Positions 22,460 through 33,869 of a DNA stretch of 64,000 nucleotides are shown here, in pieces. The notes beneath the pieces were generated by a model. That model saw only the letters and a list, made by a program, of their open reading frames with translations. It did not search any database and was not told the DNA's origin. Position 1 is the stretch's first letter. Each line of letters begins with the position of its first letter. Origin of the DNA: Laccaria trichodermophora (lineage: Eukaryota > Basidiomycota > Agaricomycetes > Agaricales > Hydnangiaceae). Location: contig JACTVC010000002.1 in the NCBI GenBank assembly GCA_018417955.1, positions 3,100,001 through 3,164,000 of the forward strand. The letters run 5' to 3'. The position numbers and the translations under genes are program-made.

Positions 22460-23400
22460 TGATATCTTGTGGATTCAAGTTCAGTATACAGAAACCCATA
22501 TTTCCTGAGGATACATATGTCATTTCAGACTATTTATTTGTATTCACCTACATTTAGCCTCATTTCAGAATGATCCTACAATTAAGGAGTGCAAACTGCA
22601 AAAGAAAACCATGTCATTTGGACCAGATTTGGCAGAGTTGCATATAAAACTTCATTTCCACAAAGATAGATTACTAATCATTCAACATGTGCAAAAACTT
22701 CTACCATGCATGCAGTAAGTCAGCTTGCATTTGTTTTTAACCATGTGATATCATGTGGATTCAAGTTTAGTATACAGAAACCAACATTTCCTAAGAATAC
22801 ATATGTCATTTCAGACTATTTATTTGTATTTACCTACATTTATTCACATTTCAGAATAACCTCACAGACAAGGATTGGATACTGCAAAAAAAACTGTGTC
22901 ATTTGGATCTGAAGTGGCAGAGCTACATAGAAACCTTGGTTTCTGCCAGCAGAGATTACTAAGCATTCAACATATACAAACAGAACTACCATGCACGCGG
23001 TAGGTCACTTTGCATTTGTTTGCAACCATGTGATATCATGTGATTCAAGTGCAGTATACAGAAACCAATGTTTCCTGAGAGTACACATGTCATGTCAGAC
23101 TATTTATTTGTATTTACCTACATTTAGCCTCATTTCAGAATGCTCCTATAATTAAGGAGTGCAAACTGCAAAAGAAAACCATGTCATTTGGACCAGATTT
23201 GGCAACTACATACATAAAACCAACATTCCCTGAGAGTACACATGTCATTTTGAACTATTTATTTGTATTTACCTACATTTAGCCTCATTTCAGAATGATC
23301 CTACAATTAAGGAGTGCATACTGCAAAAAAAACCACGTCATTTGGACCAGATTTGGCAGAGCTACATACAAATCTTCATTTTCGCTAAAAATGATGACTA
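22460..23400 (+). repeat. tandem repeat, period about 290 bp, about 3.5 units
   Basis: Units contain CAAGTTCAGTATACAGAAAC, then TCATTTCAGACTATTTATTTG, then a CTGCAAAAGAAAACC stretch, starting near 22462, 22752 and 23040, with a truncated unit from about 23210. Frames within it are not coding. Confidence 0.8.
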
Positions 23401-23405
23401 AGCAA

Positions 23406-23467
23406 TGACGTGTGCCAAGGATCGTCTGAACCTGCGCTGGGGTTCAGACGATCCTTGGTGCACGTCA
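23406..23467. other. long near-perfect hairpin (27-bp stem)
   Basis: The left arm begins TGACGTGTGCCAAGG and continues ATCGTCTGAACC. The right arm is its reverse complement with two mismatches, separated by about 8 bases. It is a foldback or mini-MITE structure. Confidence 0.85.
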
Positions 23468-23509
23468 TAATTTGGTGTCATTTGGCTAACCCTTCTGCTT
23501 TTGCGTGCA

Positions 23510-23810
23510 GCTCATATTACTAATTTTGAAAGAAAATACTGTAACTCTGTCAAATCTAATCCGAATTACATAAAATAAAATCCAGAAAAAAGCTAGAATT
23601 CCGCGCAATTCGATTATGTAGATTTGTGCACTATATATTACATAACTGACATGTCATTTCCCAGCTTATATCTGCAATTCTGAAAGAAAATACTGCAACT
23701 CTGTCATATCTGATCCAAATTACATAAGATAAAATGCAAAGATACTATACAACTGCAAGAAATTTAATTACATACATTGTAGTAGTATACATTACATAAT
23801 TGGTCCTGAA
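23510..23810 (+). repeat. two-copy tandem duplication, about 155 bp
   Basis: Both copies carry GAAAGAAAATACTG(T/C)AACTCTGTCA and then AATTACATAA(A/G)ATAAAAT. Copy starts are near 23510 and 23665. Confidence 0.75.
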
Positions 23811-24064
23811 AATGAGAAAAGCATCTATAAAAGTGTATTCAAAAGAAAAGCTGCAACTTACTGGATACCACTTATAACAAAACTATAAATAACTGCTGCC
23901 ACATGCACTAGTTCACATAACTATATATAATGTGACAACTATACAATGGACAAAATGATGCAATAGAACTGATGAACAATAGTGTTTGGCAGATAGATGA
24001 ATTGCCATTAACTGGTGGTGACCATGTTGAGTGACAATCTGTGCCATCACTGGACAGATCACAT

Positions 24065-24530
24065 GGTCAGTAAAACCTTTTACTTTATACCATCAACTAC
24101 ACAAATGATGCCAGAAGCGTACAAAGCTAGAGTGCCTGAAACCCCTGAAAACCTGAATGTGAGAAACCATCAATTTTCATGGGAAAAAGGCAAAGTTCAG
24201 TGTTAGAACACTGAAAATTTTCTTGAGATCAAGGGTAATAAATGAGTCTCTTTGTAAACTCAGAGGACTTGTAATGAGAGTTCACACCATCACCAGATAC
24301 TATCAACTACAAAAATGATGACAGAAGTCTATAAATAACTAGAGTGCCTGAAACCCTGAACATAGAAGACTACAAAAGGCTAGAGACCCTGAAACCCTGA
24401 ACATGGGAAACCATCAATTTTCGTGAGAGAAAGGCAAAGTTCAGCTTTAGAATGCTGAAAATTTCCTTGAGATCAAGGGTAATAAATGAGTCTCTTCGTA
24501 AACTCAGAGGACTAGTAAATGCATTGGGAG
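24065..24530 (+). repeat. two units of the CCTGAAACCCTGAA repeat
   Basis: Units run from an ATACCATCAACTACA-type start to a CTCAGAGGACT end. They lie at about 24065-24275 and 24290-24515, and a third copy is at about 26290-26534. All three end next to the same AGTTCAGCGTTAGAACGCTG-like inverted motif. Confidence 0.75.
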
Positions 24531-24573
24531 TCGACGTGCGTTGTATTTGCATTGTCATGCATGGTGTTGAGTC

Positions 24574-24766
24574 AATTGAAAACAAAGTACTGTACCATTT
24601 CGATCAATTCGGCAGTCACATGACATTTTTGTGTTTTTGATAAATCTCAAAAAATCGGACAAATCGAGAAAAAATTAAATCCGGGGTCAAAAAAAATTGG
24701 TGTTACACGTTACTGCCAAATTGATCGAAATGGTACAGTAGAGACAACAGTGTCTTTGTTTTCAAT
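24574..24766. mobile_element. small foldback MITE
   Basis: The left arm (TTGAAAACAAAG then TACTGTACCATTTCGATCAATT) pairs with the right arm ending TCTTTGTTTTCAA. The inner stem is about 25 bp with one mismatch. The interior of about 100 bp is AT-rich and has no frame. Confidence 0.75.
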
Positions 24767-25516
24767 GTCATTGAAAACAAATAGGTGCAATCTGAACTAC
24801 CGTGCGCATGGTAGTTGTTATGGTACCCTCATCGCAATCAGTACAGTCTTCAATTCCTATTCCCTCTTATTCCATTATGTCTCCTGATCCTATGCTATAT
24901 TCTCTCATCTGTATATTAACTTAATAGCGCGTTTATACCCAGATCCAACATGACTATGTTCTTTGTATGCGACATGTCTGTTTAATACTATTTGGCAAGT
25001 GTAGTACTAACAAACAGACACAAATGTAGAATAAGATACAATCATACTTACTAGAAGGCTTCAGAAGGTTCTAATACCTTCTCTTGGAATCTAGAATCAT
25101 TAGTAGAGTACTTAAGATGTTCGTAAACCGTGAATGAAGGATACCTCTTTTTTACCTATAAAACTTCATCTGAACTTATTAAGTTTAAGTACAACTTGGA
25201 CCATTAAGTAACTGATAAAGCTGCGTGCTATCATATACTTAAATCAGAAGCGTTAACATCTCAGTACTAACGTCTCCGATACTAGTTGCATCATCCACGT
25301 CTTAAGTGTACATGTCATCAATGCAGAAGTAATCAAGACTACGATTCGTGTCAAGGATTCATGTGATCCAAGGAATACAATCATGCACTCGACTCATCTT
25401 CAGCCTCATTTGCTGGAGTACAGGACTATCATTAGTAAGTAGTACTTACTATCCAAGTTACTAACTATTGTGTATTCGCAGGAATACACCAACGTTCGAG
25501 TCGAGGAACTCTAACA

Positions 25517-25577
25517 GTAGTTCAGATTGTCTTTGTTTTCAATATCATTGAAAACAAATATGTGCAATCTGAACTAC
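25517..25577. other. nested palindrome (mini-MITE)
   Basis: GTAGTTCAGATTG and CAATCTGAACTAC are perfect 13-bp arms. Inside them TTTGTTTTCAAT and ATTGAAAACAAA form a second perfect stem. A related copy lies at 24752-24805, and a further arm copy follows at 25588. Confidence 0.85.
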
Positions 25578-25641
25578 CACACATGCGGTAGTTCAGATTG
25601 CATATGATGATTACTATTTGCATTGAACATTCCCACCAAAT

Positions 25642-25707
25642 TATGACATAGGACTGGGTTCATCTGAGCCCCAGCTAGGGCTCAGACAAGCCGAGTCCTA
25701 CATCATA
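25642..25707. other. imperfect long hairpin related to 23406-23467
   Basis: TAGGACTGGGTTCATCTGAGCCC pairs imperfectly with the right arm ending GAGTCCTACATCATA. The TCTGA(G/A)CC core near the loop is shared with the hairpin at 23406. Confidence 0.7.
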
Positions 25708-26289
25708 GGCTATTTTATACAATGTCACCAAAGGCCACTGCCTGTACCATCCACCTGCCGATGCCCTACACCAGCTGCCCCATAACGACAGCTCCCCAGT
25801 AATGAGTGCTTGCAACAGTGTGCAATGCATTGCCACATTGCTGCCAGGCGACGTGACAATGAGATGACGAATGACATGATTTCATCATCTTAGGTGAGTC
25901 CTGACTGCCCCACCTTTTACTGACACCATTATGTGAAGGCAACATCACTCAGCAATGCCACTTACTGAACTACCATGGGTAGTTGATTTGACTAACATTT
26001 TGATACACTTTGTTGACTGTCAAACAACTCCTCAAAATTACTCAACATACTTACCAGCCAACTACATTTAAAGTGAGCTGTTGTCTACATTATGAGACAG
26101 GCTTAACATTCTAAGTTGATACCATAGATCTAAGAACCAGACTGCAACTATGAGTGAGGACATACACAATGTTGTTGAAGTAGCTCAAAATACTTCTATA
26201 ATATGCCTACATTTCCTAGTACTATCTGCCAATCAAGTTCAACAAATGTATGGCTGTCTACAGCACTACAGGACCAATTCAAATAGACA
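25708..26289. other. gene-free stretch inside nested insertion
   Basis: I see no gene or clear repeat here. The short open frames show no domain. Confidence 0.35.
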
Positions 26290-26535
26290 AAACCTTGTAC
26301 TGTGTACCATCAACTACAAAGATGATGATGGAAGCGTACAAATAGCTTGAGTGCCTGAAACCCTGAAACCCTGAATATGAAAGACTACAAAAGGCCCAAA
26401 ACCCTGAAACCCTGAATGTGGGAAACCATCAATTTTCGTGGGAAAAAGGCAAAGTTCAGCGTTAGAACGCTGAAAAATTCCTTGAGATCAAGGGTAATAA
26501 ACGAGTCTCTTCGTAAACTCAGAGGACTCGTAAAA

Positions 26536-26774
26536 CGGACACCACACTTTTTCCTTCACGCAAATTTGAAGATCCACCGCCCGTGCTTACGCCGGAAGGT
26601 GACAAAGAATTTTTTATTGATAAGATTTTAGATCAACGCTGTCGAGGACGTGGTTTCCAGTACTTGGTTCGATGGCGCAGATATGGCCAGGAACATGATC
26701 GTTGGTTACCGGGTTCGGAACTGCAAGAATGTTCGGCGCTCGAGGACTGGCTGGCTTCCAGGGGCGAAAGTTGA
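26536..26774 (+). CDS. displaced C-terminal chromodomain of Ty3/Gypsy element 2
   Basis: The frame resumes as DTTLFPSRKFEDPPPVLTPEG. A chromodomain follows: EFFIDKILDQRCRGRG, then FQYLVRWRRYGQEHDRW, then a final helix SALEDWLASRGES and a stop. The aromatic and hydrophobic pattern (F/I at the start, Y-L-V-R-W in the core, W after the loop) is typical of chromoviral integrase tails, which guide insertion to marked chromatin. It has no start codon of its own here because the nested insertion separates it from the integrase. Confidence 0.85.
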
Positions 26775-26910
26775 AAATAGGTAGACTTTCAACTTCTCAC
26801 TCGCCAGCCGGTAGCTTTTTCCCACTGGGTTTTGACGCACCCGTGCTCGGATTTTACTTATTTTTCTACTAACATGCACCCTTTTTTTTTCCTTTATGCT
26901 TTTTTTTATA

Positions 26911-26921
26911 GCGGGGGAGGG
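26911..26921 (+). promoter_or_regulatory. polypurine tract of element 2
   Basis: GCGGGGGAGGG lies immediately before the 3' LTR, where plus-strand DNA synthesis is primed in LTR retroelements. Confidence 0.7.
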
Positions 26922-27172
26922 TGTAATCATGGATTACGCATATTTGGTATCATCTTCTCTTTGTTTGGTATTATCTTCCCATAGACGCATCACGTACACA
27001 ACTCCCATCCATCTTCTTCTCTTTCCACAACCATCATCATCGCACCACCTTTTCTTTGTATTCGCTACCTCTATATTCTCAGAATCATACACGCGGTCTA
27101 ATTCTGTTCTTCGCGTGTTGAGTCTTTTCCTTAGTGTAATCTATCCCTCTTAACAGGGGATAGATTTCCACT
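26922..27172 (+). repeat. 3' LTR of Ty3/Gypsy element 2
   Basis: It matches 16149-16388 apart from an 11-bp insertion near 27125. It may extend to about 27209, where an inverted CATGATTAC motif follows a second TGTAATCATGG. Confidence 0.8.
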
Positions 27173-27294
27173 GAGATAGGGAGGGTGTAATCATGGCATG
27201 ATTACTACAGTTCCCATACTGTATCATATATAGGATGCACTGGCTGAGAATATAACTTCTCAGTTATTCTGCCTTTTGGCTTAGGTGGTCCTTT

Positions 27295-27480
27295 CTGTAC
27301 TTTTTGATGCCCTACAGATTCCTGCAGGAATACATCCATTCCGCTGGATTCCACTGGATTCCACCGGATTCCAGTGGAATGCAACTGGAATACACTGGAA
27401 TGGAACAGGAATGGCCTGGATTCCACAGGATTCTGCAGGAATTGACACATTCCTGCAGGAATGGGACTGGAATTTAGTGG
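27295..27480. repeat. left TIR with GGATTCC minisatellite
   Basis: The terminal 30 bp pairs with the right end at 34054-34083. The following CCACTGGATTCCACCGG-type units match, in inverse orientation, the right side at 33870-34050. Confidence 0.75.
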
Positions 27481-27502
27481 AATTTACATTTACACAGGAT
27501 AT

Positions 27503-27680
27503 ACTTCTTTTTTCTTAACTACATACATTTACACTTCTTTTTTCTTAACTACATACATTTACACTTCTTTTTTCTTAACTACATACATTTACACTTCTTT
27601 TTTCTTAACTACATACATTTACACTTCTTTTTTCTTAGCTACATACATTTACACTTCTTTTTTCTTAGCTACAACTTGGT
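27503..27680 (+). repeat. 30-bp tandem repeat, six units
   Basis: Units start ACTTCTTTTTTCTTA at 27503, 27533, 27563, 27593, 27623 and 27653 and are nearly identical. The repeating TSFFLTTYIY frame is an artefact of the 30-bp period. Confidence 0.95.
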
Positions 27681-27700
27681 CACTATTTATATCATTCCAT

Positions 27701-30112
27701 TCATTCTTCTGTTTCATCATTCTCATCAATCTCTACATCCAATCCCAAGTCTTCCTCCTCTTCTGGTCGTTTCTTCATCATCTGTTTTCGGATAACATAT
27801 TTTGTATGATAAAATAACATGGTATGCAAAAACCAGTTGAAGTTTCCTGGGGTCATACGTTTGAGGATTGATTGATATCCAGCAAGCCATGCATTGAGTT
27901 GTTCACAAACCTAAGTGTATAATATTGAGCTAATAAATATGAAAATAAATAAATAAATACCTGTGTATTGAATGCCCTCTTTACATATGGGTTTCCATTT
28001 TTGTCATATGCAATAACAACAAGATTTGGAGCTGAGCCATCTCCTGGTGAAGGATTGCAGTATTTTCGGCAGAGATAATCTAACACTCGATGATTGATAT
28101 AATGGTAGGCATCCACAATAAACCGAGTTGTTTTACTCCAGATTTCCCAGCTTCCATTTGCCACTGCAGTTGCAAAAACTTGACATCCTTTATCAATACA
28201 CACATAATCAGGTCGTGAATCTTCAGTTTGATAAACTGATCCTAGGAAATTCAAAATGTTTGTTGGTGATTCTGATTTTGCAAATTTTGTCCAGGCAATA
28301 ACAACCCCACAAGGGGCACAAATAGTTTCAACACAATAGAATCTTGCTGCACGAAAGTAGTTTTTAGATTCTGGAGGGTCTGCAGCTGGGTCATCATGTC
28401 GCTGTGGATTTGGCCCTCTGCGTCTAGGTTGCCAAGGCTGATTTTCATCAGGTCTTTGTAACATTCAACGAACCCCAGCTTGATTTTGACGATTGCTACT
28501 TTTTGTATATTTTCGCCATTGTGGTTGGTGTTCTTGACAAGCAAGTGTCCTTTCAACTCTTTGATTATTACAATCACGGACCAAGCACTGAGAAGCCAAC
28601 ATAAGATGATGTATATCACACAGTGATCCACCACGTGAGTTGGAGAGGTCATTTGTGCAATTATCATATGCACAGTGCTATATAAATAATGATTATTAAT
28701 AGACTTGATAATAGTATGTAGATAGTATTTACCTGAGGACCCATTACTACACCATCAAGAACAACCATTTTAACATTTGGAACATCATCAACCTCCATTT
28801 CATCCTCTGCAGTGACTGGATTCTGAGGTAAGTCAATTTGTACTTGTTCATGATTTGATGCCATTGCAGGAATATCATCATCTGTAGCATCCATACCAAC
28901 AACAGCTGCTGGGTCATTAAAAACTACATCACTAGTCTTTTTATATTTTTGAGTACATTCTGCACATGCGTGTTGGTCTGCAGCTCTGATGATTCCATTT
29001 TCACCTAAAAGTGAATATGCCTGTGTTGTAACCTCTTTGATATTCAGACCATCATCAAACTCAGCATCAATCCCACATTCCTCAGCAATTGTGCAAACCG
29101 ATTGTTGAACAAATGCTTGCCAGATCTGAGGACGTGTAATTGAAATTTGTTCTGTCCCAAATGTATTATTCCAGTATTCTGCATATGCAGATGCTGAAGC
29201 ATGAAAGTTATACATGGCATTTATTGCTGATGTGGAAAACAAGCGGTCAACCCATAGTGCTTTTCCAATTTTCAGATATTTTGCTTCATTGAGATAGACA
29301 CGCTTCAAGTTATTTTGAACAGTTGATGTGTCCTGAAAGCGTTCATGATCAGCTGCATATAATGTTTTACATCTTGGGCATTTTCCTGTAAGCACAGGAA
29401 CATTTTGGTGTACTGTGTGCCCTTTGATTAAAGCTACCATTGGAATATCACACTCTTGGGTGGATTGAATCAAACATCTTGGCTGGCAATTCAGAGTTCC
29501 ACATATAAATGATGTTGGGCAAATGACGTAAGCTGGTTCAATTTCATCATGAGATATGGGAAGTAATTTTCCTTTGTACTTTCCTCTGCTATCATATGGT
29601 GATAATTTCAAACAAATGGCCATTTTGTCAAGCTTGCTAGAGAGCAAGTTTATTTGTCCTTTTTTATCTGGTTGTTGGCTAAGTTCCCTTTCAGAAAATA
29701 AAGTTTCTGCTCTTTTATCACCAAGTTGTGTCACTAGTGAATTGACTAAAGCAACTATCCATCCAGAAACTTTAGTTTTATTTTCACCAGAACATTGGGG
29801 ATTTTGTTGGCGAAAATGAAGATTTAAGAGATCTGGATTTTCAACCAATGTGAATAAAATTGTGAGAACGGTGGCCAAAGAAACATCTGTGCCAAAGTGT
29901 GATTGAACTGTGTCACTAAAAAGACTAAAAGCAATATTTGGGAATGGAAGTTGTGGAGAGGCAGCATAGGTAGATGAAACCAAAGATGACCAGATCAAAA
30001 GCCAAATGAGAATCCAGTAATGTGACACAAGGGATATAGCAGACAAGACAAATGGTAAAATAGATCTGAAAAAAAACTTGAAACTGTTGTACACAACAAA
30101 AAAAAATCTCAA
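27701..30112 (-). pseudogene. CxC5/CxC6-type KDZ-associated protein, putative D/D/E transposase, with internal TGA
   Basis: The upper exon (28733-30112) has a zinc-ribbon-like cluster (CGTLNCQPRC, then GKCPRCKTLY), then CAECTQKYKKT and an acidic linker ending VVLDGVVMGPQ. An intron at 28678-28732 (55 bp) leads to a second cysteine cluster (HCAYDNC, GGSLCDIHH, CLVRDCNNQR, ACQEHQPQW). These clusters match the CxC5/CxC6 families found with fungal KDZ transposases. An in-frame TGA (28465-28467) then breaks the frame before MLQRPDENQ. Downstream come YVCIDKGC (Asp near 28193), FIVDAYHYINH (Asp at 28111-28113), an intron at 27911-27960, and VCEQLNAWLAG (Glu at 27902-27904), ending at 27701. I infer a D/D/E catalytic core. 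The N-terminal start is uncertain. Confidence 0.7.
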
Positions 30113-30159
30113 ACTTAAAAAACAGTAAGAAAAAAGAGAAAGTTACAATAGTTACTTAC

Positions 30160-32272
30160 ACAGGCTCCCCATCAGGTTCCCTTGAGGCCTTGGACTTCTT
30201 GTGTTTCCTCTGCACCACTCCTCTATCTCTGTCATCATGCTTTTTCTTCTTCAACTTTGGTGGACTCTGTGGAGCCTTTCTTTTCCCCTTCACATCCTGC
30301 TTGATATCCACCTCCCGATCCTTCTCCTCCAGCCATTTTTTCAAGTCAGAAAAGGTAAGAGCATGCTGAGCCTCCACATTCCAGAGTTCCTTGATTGAAA
30401 GCTGATCCTTGTGCTGATTCAACCAGTCCTTCATATCTGGGTATTCCTGAGCTCGTGCAAATGTAGGTTTCCAGATTTGGTAGAATTGGGACTTAGCCAC
30501 AAAAATATCAATGAAGTTGACAATAGTGGGAAGCCATGGACGTGCATCACTAAACTGCGCCTTCCACTCAGCATCTTTGGCTAGCCCCATGACTTTGGGG
30601 GTAGCATTTGTTATTGCCTTAAATTTCTGATATGCAGAGTGTAGACCAGGTGGCCCAAGAGAGGGAAGATCAGTATCAATCCCTAAATATTCTAAAAGCA
30701 AATCTTTGTCCTCTTTAGAAAGCCTAGAAGGACCACCAGTATTCTCAGCCAAGTCACTCACAAGTGGAGCATTACTGGATCCAACAGATGATCCTGAAAC
30801 AACTGAAGAAGAACATGGGACAGAGCCTGAGTGAGAACCCAGAGAATGAGAACGAGGAACAGAGCCTGAACGAGAACCCAGAGAAGCAGAATGTTGATGG
30901 AATGATGGGGGAATGGCAGATGCAACTACATAATCATGATCATTTTCCTAGTTGGACATTAATTTAAATCCCAACTGAAAAGCTAAAGAAACTTACCAAA
31001 AGAATATGGGTGAAGTTACCTCCTTCATCCTTCTCCCACACAACATCTTCATCGTCTTCTACCACAACATTATAACGCCCCAGAATGGACCACTGTTGCT
31101 GGTCCAAAATATAGACTCGGTAATTATGATCTGAGCAGAATTTTAATAAATTCAAGAATTAATATAGTAAAATACTTACTGCGGACAGGTGAATAAGACT
31201 TTGCAACCTTTTTCATAAGTGGTGCAAATGTCTCATAACATGGCGACAAGACTTTGAGATGAGAAGTTGGATTCTCAATGACAACATCCCCAGGAGGTTG
31301 CTGCACAATTGTTATATTGATGCGACCTTGAGGAAGGGGCCTAACTTCCTGTTGAGTATCACTGAATGGATCACCTATATTTGGAGCATTTCCCAAGGCA
31401 CGTCCACATAAAATACCACCTGTGGAGCATGAAGATCCTTGAGCTGGTACTTGAATCTCAGGAGGTTGGAGGTTAGAGAGATCCATGTCTATAATCAAAA
31501 AAATTAAATTAAATTAAAGGTCACAAAATAAATATCTTACCATTGACAGAGGGGGCAAGGGCAACTTTTGGTAGACCAAAACGTACAACAGGTATGTCCT
31601 TTCCCTCATCCATGGCCTCATCCCTGTTTCCAACCTCAACCTCATCCTGATCTCCCTCCTCCCCGTCATCTCCATCCTCCTCCTCATCTCCATCCTCCTC
31701 CTCATCCACATCCCTGCGGGCAGGTTCACGGTTAATGCGAACATGGCTACTTGAGATGGTAGGTGCAGGAGGAAGGACAGAAGCAGTGCCTGAGCGATTA
31801 GTACGCTCAGGGGGTGCCACAGAGGTCCCAGCTGCCTCAAGAGCACGCTCAACCCTGCCATGCCAAATTAGCTCATTAAATAAAATAAATTATAACAGGG
31901 CAAGGGAAAAAAAAACATATGGTGTTAAATGAGCTGGTACACCCTTAGCATTCTCAGTTTTATCCTTGGCTGCTCGCTGGGCAGCTGTCATTCTATCAAA
32001 GGGTTATAAGTTGGTAAGTGCTTATATAGCAAACCCACACACCTAGATTTTTTCTCCTTCTTGCCCTTGCCCTTGCCCTTTGCTGCTTTCTTCACTGGCT
32101 GATCTACTACATCAATGCTCCCTTCCTCCCCATCGTTGTTGGCAGCCTTGGATCGTTTAGAAGTTGTCTCATCAGCATTGGACTGAAGCCGTTTTCGTCC
32201 TCGAGAAGCATGTTTTGGGGGAGAGAGAGCACTCTCATCACCACGCAATGCACGTAGTTCACGAGCACTCAT
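30160..32272 (-). CDS. multi-exon gene of unknown function inside the KDZ-like element
   Basis: I do not recognise this protein. The proposed start is ATG at 32272 (MSARELRALRGDESAL). Exons inferred from GT...AG borders are 32043-32272, about 31942-31992, 31541-31854, 31180-31488, 30997-31130 and 30160-30947; most introns are 46-53 bp. The product has a Lys-rich, nuclear-localisation-like N-terminus and an acidic D/E stretch near 31650-31720. It then has a globular stretch with YRVYILDQQQWSILGRY, a Ser-rich linker, a helical region with LGIDTDLPSLGPPGL, and a basic tail (KRKAPQSPPKLKKKK). Its place inside the transposon suggests a transposon-encoded accessory protein. The last intron (from 30159) may join it to downstream sequence. 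Confidence 0.55.
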
Positions 32273-32399
32273 CAAGCTAGATTGTTGGTGGAGATGGACA
32301 AGGGATGGACAAACAGTGGAACAGCTGGGGGGCAGACACAAGGAGGGAGGGAAGAAAGAAGGAGAAACGAAAAACGAGCCTTTATTGGTAACTTAGGGC

Positions 32400-33150
32400 T
32401 CAGGGTTCGGACATTTCGGACATCAGCATTCGGAAATACATGATATCTATTAATAAGACTCTAGATCTAAGATAGCAATGAGACAGTGTGCGAGAGCACA
32501 CTGTCTCGTTGGAATTGAGAGGAGGGGATGGAGGGACTGTGTGCCCACATGATGAGATGGCATGGGAGGTGGCATGTGGGGAATACACCACCTCTATGTC
32601 GTCGGAGCCCGTTGATGGATGGAGAGGGCATAGGAGGCAGCACGTGGGTTCATGCTGCCTCCCCTGTAAGATAGAGAGTAAACCTAGAGACTGGTTGGGT
32701 TGGTGATGTCGCAAAGAACATATAGGCAGTGGGTACTCACCGAGGAGTGTGTCATTGAGTTCCATCACACATCGCCGAGCCCCCCATTCGCATCGTCGAG
32801 CTCCATCGTGCTTCTTCGAACCCTGTCGTGTGTGGTTGAGCCTCGTCGTGCGCCGTTGAGACCCGTTGTACATCGTTGAACCCCGTTGTGCATCGTTAAA
32901 CCCCATTGTGCATGTGTCGTGTGTTGTCGAGCCCAGCCATGCATTGTTGAGCTCTGTCGTGGGTCGTGGAGCCCCCGCCATGTGTCGTTGAACCCAGTTG
33001 ATCGTCGTGGAGCCCCGTCGTCCGTTATCCATCGTGAACGTAGATGAGCGAGCCCCCGCCATATGTTGCTGAACCCAGTTGATCGTCCCGTTGTCCATCG
33101 TCCGTTATCCATCGTGAACGTAGATGGGCTGTTACTGAGGTTAGTAGACG
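32400..33150 (-). repeat. degenerate minisatellite, GTCGTG...GAGCCC units
   Basis: From about 32765 to 33130, units of roughly 24-27 bp such as CGTCGAGCTCCATCGTGC and GTTGAACCCCGTTGTGC repeat. A CGTGAACGTAGATG(A/G)GC segment is duplicated near 33032 and 33112. The frames at 32400-33098 and 32765-33169 are artefacts. Confidence 0.7.
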
Positions 33151-33700
33151 TAGGGCGCCATGTTGCCATGGAGAAAGGTGGTAGTTGACAGAGGGTCTGG
33201 GCATGACGTGGCCATCGAGCTGGTGGTGGTCAATATAATGTGTTGCATGACGTGCCCGTGGTTGAGCTTGGTGGTGGTTGCTGCAGCTGCTGGATGTCGT
33301 CCACGTCCACGCCTGGCTGATGACGTGTGGATGGTGGGGGGGTCGTCTCCGTTCGCTCATGGATGGTAGAGTGGGCGTTCGTGGATGGGTGCTCGTGGAG
33401 GTTGGCAGGTAGTCGTGGTGGGCGCTCGTCGCCTTTCGTCGATGGTGGCCATGGTGGTTGTCAGCAGCGTTGCCAGCATTGGCATTGTCGTGTGGTGGGC
33501 GCTCGTCACCTTTCGTCGATGGTGTGGTGGTTGCTGGCAGCGTCACTGGTGTTGACGTTGTCGTCCTGGGCGGTGACGTGGCAATCGATGGGCGGTGGTG
33601 ACGTGGCAACCAATGGGCAGTGTGGGCCGTTGATGTTGTTCGAAACCACGCCCACCGCTGGCCCATTGGGCACTCACGATGGGCTCGACGACAGCAGGCG
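33151..33700 (+). repeat. GTC/GTG-rich low-complexity block
   Basis: GTGGTGGTTG, GGTGGGCGCTCGTC(G/A)CCTTTCGTCGATGG (two copies near 33419 and 33497) and GACGTGGCAA(T/C)C repeats occur. Composition resembles 9195-9330, 14630-15170 and 38450-39350. Confidence 0.6.
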
Positions 33701-33869
33701 AGGTGAAGAGAGGTGTGTCGTGGTGGTAAAGAGGAAAGATGTGACGTGTGACACAGTGGCCAGAATTAGCAACGTAACGGACCGGTACCGTTGCCGTGCA
33801 CATTCCCTACATCAACAAATTAATTGCTTACATTTGTATTAATCAATAGAAACCTAATTAATAAATACT

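Larger units (their letters stand above)
21330..26534. mobile_element. nested repeat insertion splitting element 2
   Basis: To the left, the polyprotein reads up to the integrase tail typical of gypsy elements. To the right, the frame resumes with DTTLFPSRKFEDPPPVL and a chromodomain. The 5.2 kb between holds no transposase, only layered repeats described separately. ACGAGTCCTCT occurs near the left end (about 21362), and its reverse complement AGAGGACTCGT lies at the right end (about 26522-26532), so short terminal inverted repeats are possible. The exact edges and any target duplication are unclear. Confidence 0.65.
16149..27172 (+). mobile_element. Ty3/Gypsy chromodomain retrotransposon 2, split by nested insertion
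   Basis: Two LTR copies starting TGTAATCATGGATTACGC flank a gag-pol frame ending in a chromodomain. A purine tract just before the 3' LTR (GCGGGGGAGGG, 26911-26921) is the polypurine tract. Between the integrase C-terminus and the chromodomain lie about 5.2 kb of foreign repeats. The LTRs differ by an 11-bp insertion in the 3' copy, so they have diverged and the element is not brand new. The right outer border is ambiguous: another TGTAATCATGG occurs at 27185, followed by an inverted CATGATTAC. CATGG on both sides would be a 5-bp duplication if the border lies there. Confidence 0.85.

Noticed and set aside
27503..27680. CRISPR-like regular array
   Set aside because: The 30-bp units are directly tandem with no spacers, and the genome is fungal.
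32400..33666. Long minus-strand frames (232, 134 and 213 residues)
   Set aside because: Their repeated NGSTT/WRGLH patterns follow the nucleotide repeat period; no start context or domain.
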